14,972 nucleotides of DNA from Spirochaetota bacterium. Its GTDB lineage: Bacteria; Spirochaetota; UBA12135; COTS27. The stretch's first letter is position 1. Each line of letters opens with the position of its first letter. The notes beneath the pieces are model-generated. The model saw only the letters and a list, made by a program, of their open reading frames with translations. It ran no database searches and was not told where the DNA came from. Where the stretch lies: NCBI GenBank assembly GCA_030621685.1, contig JAUXHF010000014.1, positions 1 to 14,972 on the forward strand, in the 5' to 3' direction. Made by a program: the position numbers and the translations under genes. Below are positions 7,145-12,551 of this stretch, in pieces.

Positions 7145-8518
7145 CTAGCTTTTCTTTGTTTTCCAAAAAGCGATGGCAGGATTTCGTATCCATATACTAA
7201 GGCCTTGCTGGCTAGCTAAGCTGCCCTCGGCAAGCTTAAAAGTTTTGCTAAGTTTTGCATAAACCTCTGCAAAAGGGCTTGTTTTGTAGCCTGCATTTTC
7301 AATTTTCGCTGGATTAATTCTTTTTTCATCCACGGCATATACAATCTTAAAGGCTTGGGCAACATCGCCATGAATAAGATGGGCTGCTGCTGCAAGGTTT
7401 TTTCGCAAATCGGCATGCTCATTCATCATAGCCAGCACTTTCTTGGCGGAGGCATAACCATAACGTTGAATAAGCTCATCTATCTCCTCAGTTTCACCTA
7501 AGCTCCGCAGAAATGGCGCTAGTATATAAAGCGTAGCCCCCTTTTGCATAACTTGTTGCAAGCGATATATTGCCTTATTACAAAGCCATGTGGAACGAAA
7601 GCCTGTAGCCGGAAATTCAACAAAGGCTTCTTGTACTTTGCTATCTAGCTCGATAATATTTTTCTGCCCAGAGAGTCTACAGGCTGCATCAAATACTTTT
7701 GCTTCATTGCCGAAAAAAGCCCCTTCAAGCCCATAAGCATGTTCTTTTTCAGAGCCTAGGCCTCCCAGCGCATCCGGAAAATGAGGAGAAAGCACGGTAT
7801 GCAGGAAAAAAACACTTTTTGAAGCCATGAAGTTTTTGAAAGCCTTATCTATAAAGCAGCGAACAAGATTTTCCTTTTTTCCGAGTAAGGAATTCATGCC
7901 TAAGAGTGCCCCCAGCATATGAGTTTTGCCAATAATATCATTTCCGCCTAGGCCAATCATAATGTTTTTAGTATAGTTTGAGAAGCCTGTAATCTCATGG
8001 GGCATGACTTGTCCTATCGAGAATATGGTATCAAATTCACCATTTAGCAGAACTTCTGCTAGCCAAATATCTACCGTATCAGAAATCATGCCTTGACTAA
8101 GCTCTGCTAGAGCGGGTTCTTTTAGGCTTCCGGCTTTCACTAGCCCATGTTTGTAATCATGGCAAAGTAAGCGAGTATCAGCTATGCCTTCTCCGTACAG
8201 AGAAAGCAGCTCAGGGTAAGTCATCGGCTTATGCGTGCCGATGGCTGGCAGCAAGGCTACGCTCACGGCTCTTAGGGCTTTTGTTTGGTTTTTTTGCCAG
8301 CGGAAAAGCTCAGCAACAACATAGCCTGCCAGAGAGCTTTTTCGTGAAAGATCGGGGGGGATGAGTAGCAGTTTTTTCGTTTTTGAGAAAACTTCCGGGA
8401 ACACCGCCTTGTGTAGCCAATCTTGAAACTGAATATCTTGGAAATTTTGAGTGTCCCGCTTAGCACTAGATACAGGCTTTGTATCAGAGCTAGAAGAATG
8501 TATGAATTGGCTAAACAT
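7145..8518 (-). CDS. LarA-family (lactate racemase domain, nickel-pincer) racemase/epimerase
   Basis: A 457-residue protein of the LarA/DUF2088 family. LarA of Lactobacillus plantarum interconverts L- and D-lactate using a nickel-pincer nucleotide covalently bound to a lysine. Here D56-x-x-R59 fits the D-x-T-R substrate motif, H96 in GTHKPMT fits the first catalytic His, H174 in MPHE the second, K184 in NYTKN the pincer lysine, and H200 in GKTH the nickel ligand. H174, K184 and H200 happen to carry the same numbers as in L. plantarum LarA. The local wording (FSIGQVMPHE, NYTKN, a GGND segment) is that of the spirochaetal subfamily often labelled D-mannonate epimerase-like, so the substrate may be a sugar acid rather than lactate. 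No larB, larC or larE cofactor genes are in the window. The start is the ATG at 8518; no Shine-Dalgarno is seen. The gene is flanked by gaps on both sides and is probably transcribed alone. Confidence 0.82.
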   Translation of the reverse strand: MFSQFIHSSSSDTKPVSSAKRDTQNFQDIQFQDWLHKAVFPEVFSKTKKLLLIPPDLSRKSSLAGYVVAELFRWQKNQTKALRAVSVALLPAIGTHKPMTYPELLSLYGEGIADTRLLCHDYKHGLVKAGSLKEPALAELSQGMISDTVDIWLAEVLLNGEFDTIFSIGQVMPHEITGFSNYTKNIMIGLGGNDIIGKTHMLGALLGMNSLLGKKENLVRCFIDKAFKNFMASKSVFFLHTVLSPHFPDALGGLGSEKEHAYGLEGAFFGNEAKVFDAACRLSGQKNIIELDSKVQEAFVEFPATGFRSTWLCNKAIYRLQQVMQKGATLYILAPFLRSLGETEEIDELIQRYGYASAKKVLAMMNEHADLRKNLAAAAHLIHGDVAQAFKIVYAVDEKRINPAKIENAGYKTSPFAEVYAKLSKTFKLAEGSLASQQGLSIWIRNPAIAFWKTKKS

Positions 8519-8528
8519 AAAATATTTT

Positions 8529-8636
8529 TAAAAACTTAGAAGCCTAGCTTCTCTAGCTGCTCTAATTTCTCTAGCTGCTTTAATCCAGCTAAATTTAGCT
8601 AAGAAGCCCCATATGTTTAAGTTTATCATCAGCATA
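8529..8636 (-). CDS. Possible 35-codon leader ORF upstream of the larA-like gene
   Basis: An ATG ORF on the minus strand ends 10 bases before the larA-like start. It begins MLMINLNIWGFLAKF and continues with a basic, Ala/Arg/Glu-rich tail encoded by the 18-bp tandem repeat (8545-8580), which keeps frame. AGG lies nine T residues upstream of the ATG, a marginal ribosome site. It may be a leader peptide, a free-standing small protein or chance. Its last codons overlap a hairpin AGAAGC-TAG-GCTTCT (8553-8539). Confidence 0.25.
8545..8580. repeat. 18-bp tandem duplication upstream of the larA-like gene
   Basis: Two adjacent 18-bp units (8545-8562, 8563-8580), of the form CTA(G/A)(C/T)TTCTCTAGCTGCT, differ at two positions. 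A perfect 14-bp palindrome AGCTAAATTTAGCT follows at 8588-8601 and reuses the AGCT word. Both lie just upstream of the larA-like start and could be operator-like sites, though no known operator is recognised. Confidence 0.75.
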
Positions 8637-8741
8637 AAAAAAAACCTGCCGAAAACTTACCGCCTGCGCACCCCTTTTCACTTAGTAGGTGAAGCCAGAT
8701 GTTCTAACAAGCCACGCTACGCTTAATAGCTGTAGGAGGTA

Positions 8742-8792
8742 CAAAAAATAAGAAGCTCTGGAAAACTATATTCATAGTTTTCCAGAGCTTCT
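8742..8792 (-). terminator. Strong intrinsic terminator of the pssA-hldA-leuB operon
   Basis: On the minus strand a perfect 19-bp stem (8792-8774 pairing with 8769-8751) closes a 4-base loop (8773-8770). It is followed at once by TATTTTTTG. The stem begins AGAAGCTCTGG. The final codons of leuB lie in the 5' arm and the TGA stop (8774-8772) straddles the arm and the loop, so coding sequence and terminator overlap. Confidence 0.93.
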
Positions 8793-9920
8793 GCAGGAGG
8801 CTGCGATGGCAGCGCCAATTTCTGAGCAAGAAACGCTAGCAGCTTGATTCTTGGCTGCCGAAGGATCATTAAGGAGATCTAAGGTCTTAAGGCCCTGCTT
8901 CAATACAGAGGCTACCGCCGCATAGATGAGCTTGGCTGCTTGTAGTTGCTGAAAGCTATGTTCCAGCATCATGGCCGCCGAGAGGATTTGGGCAATTGGA
9001 TTAGCTATGTTTTTGCCAGCAATATCAGGCGCCGTGCCGCCAGCCGGCTCGTACAGCCCAAAGCCCGAAGCATTTAAACTCGCCGAAGGTAACATGCCAA
9101 GCGAGCCCGTTAGCATAGAAGCCTCATCTGAAAGAATATCCCCAAACATATTGGGGGCAAGAATGACATCGAATTGCCTGGGGTTACATACCAATTGCAT
9201 CGCCGCATTATCAACATACAGATGCTTTAGTTCTACGCTAGGATACTCCTTAGATACTCTTGTTACCACTTCGCGCCACAAAAGCATGGCATGCAGCACA
9301 TTGGCTTTATCCACAGAGCAGAGTTTTTTCTTTCGTGTTTTCGCCACTTCAAAGGCGAATTTAGCAACACGCTCAATTTCTGGCACATGGTACTTCATGG
9401 TATCGAAAGCAAAATCATCCTGCCTGCCCTTTGGCTCGCCAAAGTAAATACCACTGGTAAGCTCTCTTACAAAAAGGATGTCTAAGCCGCCGCCGCCGCC
9501 GCCGCCGACGCCGCCGTCATGTCCCAAAATTTCCAGCCGCAGCGGAGACAAGGAGAGTAGCTCCGGATAGGTTTTTGCTGGCCTAAGGTTGGCAAAGAGA
9601 TCGAAATGCTTACGCAGAGGAAGCAGCGCAGCACGCTCTGGCTGCTCCTCGGCTGGCAAGCTCTCCCATTTCTTCCCACCTACCGATCCGAAGAGAATGG
9701 CATCACTCTTTTCGCAAAGATCCAATGTAGCTGCCGGCAAAGCTTTGCCACAGCCATCGAGAGCAGCTCCGCCAACCAAAGCCTCTTCATACGTAATTGA
9801 AAAATCGAAAATTTCTGTTACCGCTTCTAAAACATGAAGCGCTTCTTTCATAACTTCAGGGCCAATGCCATCGCCGGCTAACACAGCTACTTGATATATT
9901 CTTTTATTATTTAAGCTCAT
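8772..9920 (-). CDS. leuB: 3-isopropylmalate dehydrogenase (LeuB)
   Basis: LeuB oxidises and decarboxylates 3-isopropylmalate with NAD+, the third step specific to leucine synthesis, in the cytoplasm. The 382-residue protein (family about 350-370) shows, from the N-terminus, LAGDGIGPEV (14-23), the substrate arginines in LLPLRKHFDLFANLRP and FVREL, the Tyr of GIYFGEP, the Lys of SVDKANVLH, LYVDNAAMQLV, the metal Asp cluster in FGDILSDEASML, and the nucleotide-site GLYEPAGGTAPDIAGKNIANP. An extra Gly tract at about residues 136-145 comes from a GGC triplet run and accounts for part of the added length. I start at the ATG at 9920 because GGAG (9929-9926) lies five bases before it; the ATG at 9941 would add seven unlike residues. 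It is the last gene of an operon with hldA (58-base gap). No other leu genes are in the window. Related beta-decarboxylating dehydrogenases (isocitrate, tartrate) are less likely given the loop sequences. Confidence 0.92.
   Translation of the reverse strand: MSLNNKRIYQVAVLAGDGIGPEVMKEALHVLEAVTEIFDFSITYEEALVGGAALDGCGKALPAATLDLCEKSDAILFGSVGGKKWESLPAEEQPERAALLPLRKHFDLFANLRPAKTYPELLSLSPLRLEILGHDGGVGGGGGGGLDILFVRELTSGIYFGEPKGRQDDFAFDTMKYHVPEIERVAKFAFEVAKTRKKKLCSVDKANVLHAMLLWREVVTRVSKEYPSVELKHLYVDNAAMQLVCNPRQFDVILAPNMFGDILSDEASMLTGSLGMLPSASLNASGFGLYEPAGGTAPDIAGKNIANPIAQILSAAMMLEHSFQQLQAAKLIYAAVASVLKQGLKTLDLLNDPSAAKNQAASVSCSEIGAAIAASCRSSGKL
9486..9515. repeat. GCC/GGC trinucleotide run within leuB
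   Basis: On the plus strand, GCC occurs seven times in a row (9486-9506), then GAC, then two more GCC. On the coding strand this gives GGVGGGGGGG, a Gly tract between the conserved SPLRLEIL and DILFVREL segments of LeuB, where homologues have only one or two residues. The codons are contiguous and identical, a slippage-prone microsatellite. Confidence 0.93.
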
Positions 9921-9978
9921 AGTTTCTCCATCAAAAATCATGTTTTTAAAGCGCTAAACTTTAGCAAAAACATGATAC

Positions 9979-10992
9979 TTAAAATCTTTCTTTTATCTCT
10001 TCAACGATATCTTCTATTGAACAAGCAAACGTGCCAAAATGCGAGACTGAAATTCCTGCTGCCAAATTACCTATTAGCGCTGACTCATAAAATTTCTTAC
10101 TCTGCAATAAACATGCCAAGCATACACTGATAACCGTATCGCCTGCGCCACTAACATCGCGAACAAAGCGCGTAAAGCTAGGGATAATTTGCGCAGCATC
10201 TTTTTCCGCAGCATCTTTTTCATTGGGGAATATGGCCATACCCTCTTCGCCCAGCGTTATAAGAAGCTGCCTTAAGTTATGTTTGCGCATGATGGCGCTG
10301 CCTGCGGCAAGGATCTCAGGCTTTGTTTCAAGCGGCAAGCCGATATCTTTGCTTGCTTCTTTTTTATTGGGCGTCATCAAGGAAATATCGTGGTACAAAT
10401 GAAAGTTTTTTTCAGCAGGGTCTAAGGCCGTGTAGAGTTTAGCCTTCATAAAATGTTTTTGAAAGATAGCAAGGCTGTCTTTATGAAGAAGCCCTTTAGC
10501 GTAATCGGAGAGCAGAACACCTGCTATTTCCTCTTGAGCCAAAAGGCTTTCCAGCTGCTCAAAAAGAGGAGCTAACAGCTCTAGGGCTATGGGAGCATCA
10601 TCTTCATCATCTATACGCAGAAGCTGGTGTCCGCCAGAGATTACTCGTGTTTTCACAGTTGTTCGCCGTCCTTTTAAACGCATGAGTCCAGCTCGGCTCA
10701 TGCCCTGATCTTTCAAGAATTGTTCAATCATCGCAGCACTCTCATCATCTCCGATAACCGATAACAAGATAGGCTCTGTGCCGAGTTTTTTCAAATTAAA
10801 GGCGACATTGGCCGCGCCTCCTAAAAAATGGCTTTTCTCTTGGAAGCGCAGCACTGGCACCGGCGCCTCTGGTGATATTCTGGTAACCTCTCCTTTAAGA
10901 TAGGCATCTAACATGGTATCACCTAGCACTAAAATTTTCATGCCGCTAAGACTGCGAGCAATTTTGATGAGAGCAGTTTGCTCGGCTTGCAT
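9979..10992 (-). CDS. hldA: D-glycero-beta-D-manno-heptose-7-phosphate kinase (HldA/RfaE1 type, PfkB family)
   Basis: This 337-residue PfkB-family kinase matches the N-terminal kinase domain of HldE (RfaE): GDTMLDAYLKGEVTRISPEA (24-43), FLGGAANVAFNL (56-67), LLRIDDED (124-131), MTPNKKEA (206-213), and the catalytic DVSGAGDTV (279-287) with D285 as base. It would phosphorylate heptose-7-phosphate at C1 for ADP-heptose and LPS-core or surface-glycan synthesis. The nucleotidyl-transferase half of bifunctional HldE is absent, so a separate HldC would be needed. Residues 259-268 carry an in-frame duplication KDAAE/KDAAQ from a 15-bp tandem repeat (10193-10222). Start is the ATG at 10992, with AAGGA 13 bases upstream. 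It lies 39 bases after pssA and 58 before leuB, so all three are probably cotranscribed. Other PfkB sugar kinases are possible, but the RISPEAPVPV string is typical of RfaE. Confidence 0.83.
   Translation of the reverse strand: MQAEQTALIKIARSLSGMKILVLGDTMLDAYLKGEVTRISPEAPVPVLRFQEKSHFLGGAANVAFNLKKLGTEPILLSVIGDDESAAMIEQFLKDQGMSRAGLMRLKGRRTTVKTRVISGGHQLLRIDDEDDAPIALELLAPLFEQLESLLAQEEIAGVLLSDYAKGLLHKDSLAIFQKHFMKAKLYTALDPAEKNFHLYHDISLMTPNKKEASKDIGLPLETKPEILAAGSAIMRKHNLRQLLITLGEEGMAIFPNEKDAAEKDAAQIIPSFTRFVRDVSGAGDTVISVCLACLLQSKKFYESALIGNLAAGISVSHFGTFACSIEDIVEEIKERF
10193..10222. repeat. 15-bp tandem duplication within hldA
   Basis: GCAGCATCTTTTTC followed by C or A is repeated at 10193-10207 and 10208-10222. 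It adds five residues in frame (KDAAE, KDAAQ) in a surface loop between the PfkB core strands and the GAGD motif. Confidence 0.85.
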
Positions 10993-11031
10993 TTCTATAT
11001 CTTTTTCCTTGAAAATTTTCAGGCTAGCTAT

Positions 11032-11934
11032 TTAAGACGTTTCTTTATTTTTTTTTGATACAAAATGATAAACCAGTGATACCAGCATATAGCCAAAAGA
11101 AATAAGTATAAAAATATATTTAAAAAACAACACACTTAATATGCCTATAGCTAAAAAGAGCGGGATAATTTTTTTATTCATATATTTTTTTAAAATGAAG
11201 TCTAGGCGATAAAAACGGATATGGGAAATCATCAAAAAAGAAACAAGCAAGTACATGAGCGTGAGAAAAAAATAGTTAAAGAATATCCAGTTCACCGGCT
11301 TGACCATGAACAAAATCTCCTCTGGAATAGTAAGGCCTAGCCCTTGAAAGAGTTTTGCCCAGGGAGTAAGGTAAAAGTTGAACGTAAGCGTAAGGCTGAT
11401 TATCGCTCCGGCATAGGTAGAGGGCAAGCCCTCAAAGTAATTTTTTTTCTTTGTGTTTAAGTTAAATTTAGCTAGCCTGAACAAGGTGCATACTGGAAAA
11501 ATAAAAGCAAGGACTTTCAAAAAAAAAAGCTTGCCGTAAAACAAGGTGGCTAAGGAGTCTTCAAGGATGTAGGGAAGACCGGTATCTGGAATTCTATCGA
11601 CAGCAATAAGCGTTACCGTAAAAAACAACACGCCGGGAGCCAATCCAAATGAAACAAAATCCGCCAAGGAATCTAACTGTTTTCCTAAATTTGAGTAGGC
11701 ATTAAAGAGCCTAGCACTTAGCCCATCAAGAAAATCCAAAATGCTAGCAAGCAATATAGAAAGACCAGCTAACGCTAGAAACTCTTCTGGCAAGGACTCG
11801 CTGTAAACAGTTTTCTTTAAGGACACAAGGTATAAATCGCTTAATGCCTGTATTGAAAAAAGTACCGATAAAAAACCCGCAAAAAGACTTAAAACCGTTA
11901 GGGTATTGGGTATATATCGAGTGATCCTTTTCAA
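11032..11934 (-). CDS. pssA: CDP-diacylglycerol--serine O-phosphatidyltransferase (PssA type)
   Basis: This 300-residue integral membrane protein has the exact CDP-alcohol phosphatidyltransferase signature D-x2-D-G-x2-A-R-x8-G-x3-D-x3-D: D67, D70, G71, A74, R75, G84, D88, D92. It transfers phosphatidyl from CDP-diacylglycerol to an alcohol. Serine is the likely acceptor because of the N-terminal IPNTLTVLSLFAGFLSVL and the later FEGLPSTYAGAI, a pattern of PssA. About eight hydrophobic segments are visible (about 12-30, 54-66, 97-112, 135-155, 172-190, 217-236, 256-270, 272-291). A TTG start at 11934 is well supported by AAGGA four bases upstream. It is the first gene of the operon, 39 bases before hldA. 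Phosphatidylglycerophosphate synthase or an archaetidylserine-like enzyme is a less likely alternative. Confidence 0.88.
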   Translation of the reverse strand: MKRITRYIPNTLTVLSLFAGFLSVLFSIQALSDLYLVSLKKTVYSESLPEEFLALAGLSILLASILDFLDGLSARLFNAYSNLGKQLDSLADFVSFGLAPGVLFFTVTLIAVDRIPDTGLPYILEDSLATLFYGKLFFLKVLAFIFPVCTLFRLAKFNLNTKKKNYFEGLPSTYAGAIISLTLTFNFYLTPWAKLFQGLGLTIPEEILFMVKPVNWIFFNYFFLTLMYLLVSFLMISHIRFYRLDFILKKYMNKKIIPLFLAIGILSVLFFKYIFILISFGYMLVSLVYHFVSKKNKETS

Positions 11935-11983
11935 AAAATCCTTAATCCTTAATCTTTATACGCTATTTTTTTACAAGAAAAAT

Positions 11984-12251
11984 TTAGTTAAACGCTAGTA
12001 GAGCAGCAGCTAAGCCTTGTGATGCTGTCGTTTTAAAGCTATGTTTAGATAAACGGTGAAGTGGACTGCCTTTTACTCTTATTCTTGAACAAGCAAGGTG
12101 GGCATACTCATAAACCGCCATTAGAAATCCAGCACTCCACGAAGAAGATCTTTGGTTCTCTGTTAGAAGTAAAGCTATTATATTCCCAAAAGTAAAGATA
12201 TCAAAAAAAGAATTTTAAAGCAGACCACCCCATAAAAGTTTTCATAGCCAT
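11984..12251 (-). pseudogene. Possible frameshifted small gene (about 88 codons) upstream of pssA
   Basis: On the minus strand an ATG at 12251 opens MAMKTFMGWSALKFFF and stops at TGA (12203-12201), just after a run of seven T (12209-12203). Shifting by one base at that run joins a 72-codon open frame (12202-11984) beginning DIFTFGNIIALLL and ending GLAAALLAFN. The joined sequence reads like a small protein with hydrophobic ends and a basic middle. I recognise no family. It could be a decayed gene, a phase-variable gene, a sequence error or chance; no good ribosome site supports it. It lies 49 bases before the pssA start on the same strand. Confidence 0.25.
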
Positions 12252-12368
12252 GCAGTTGCCTGGCTGTTAGCCAATGTAGCAGCTATAAATAAATATAGAT
12301 ACGCGTAAAAAAATACGGCTGTAAGTTTCATGGAAAAATTTCATAGCATAGTTTTCTTTCCAAACCTC

Positions 12369-12474
12369 CATCGCATGATAATAGCATTCCTACTTCATCG
12401 CATGATAATAGCGTTCCTGCTTCATCGCATGATAATAGCATTCCTGCTTCATCGCATGATAATAGCATTCCTGC
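12369..12474. repeat. 27-bp minisatellite, about 3.9 copies
   Basis: Units at 12369-12395, 12396-12422, 12423-12449 and 12450-12474 (25 of 27 bases). Each starts CATCGCATGATAATAGC and ends CCT(A/G)CTT; copies differ by single bases at 12391-12393 and 12411-12413. The minus strand of each unit contains TGCTATTAT, resembling an extended -10 box. The unit length is a multiple of three, so open frames exist in both directions (9-residue repeats), which alone does not imply coding. Confidence 0.95.
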
Positions 12475-12491
12475 AAGTTTTTCTTGCTTTT

Positions 12492-12500
12492 ATTATATCA
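12492..12500 (-). promoter_or_regulatory. Extended -10 promoter motif upstream of the 27-bp repeats, directed at pssA
   Basis: The minus strand reads TGATATAAT, a perfect TGn-TATAAT extended -10 element. No good -35 is seen at 16-18 bases, which extended -10 promoters tolerate. Transcription would start near 12485 and run through the minisatellite and the possible small gene into pssA-hldA-leuB, giving a leader of about 550 bases. Confidence 0.45.
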
Positions 12501-12551
12501 TGGTTTCTAAGACATATTTAATATATCTTTTCGTATATATTTTGATACTTT

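Larger units (their letters stand above)
11935..12551. other. 617-bp intergenic region between the glnE-like gene and pssA
   Basis: Apart from the possible frameshifted small gene, the 27-bp minisatellite and the extended -10 motif listed separately, it holds AT-rich sequence and a small perfect hairpin TGGCT-GTT-AGCCA at 12261-12273. A 63-codon plus-strand ORF (12330-12521) consists mostly of the 27-bp repeat and is not called. No convincing terminator follows the glnE-like gene (stop at 12552). Confidence 0.6.

Noticed and set aside
8735..8755. AGGAGGT Shine-Dalgarno-like sequence on the plus strand
   Set aside because: No start codon follows at a usable distance; the next bases are an A run and the leuB terminator.
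8791..8845. Plus-strand AGGAGG followed five bases later by ATG, inside leuB
   Set aside because: The frame has only 13 codons (stop TGA at about 8844) and lies antisense to the conserved leuB coding sequence; a chance match.
8971..9447. 158-codon plus-strand ORF antisense to leuB, and similar long antisense ORFs at 12571-13047 and 538-1062
   Set aside because: Each overlaps a gene with clear family motifs on the other strand; these are codon-bias shadows with no motifs of their own.
12369..12474. CRISPR array
   Set aside because: The 27-bp units are directly adjacent with no spacers, and there are no cas genes in the window.
12330..12521. 63-codon plus-strand ORF made of 9-residue hydrophobic repeats (HRMIIAFLL)
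   Set aside because: It is essentially a translation of the 27-bp minisatellite. The opposite strand is also open in one frame over the repeats, and no ribosome site or homology supports it.
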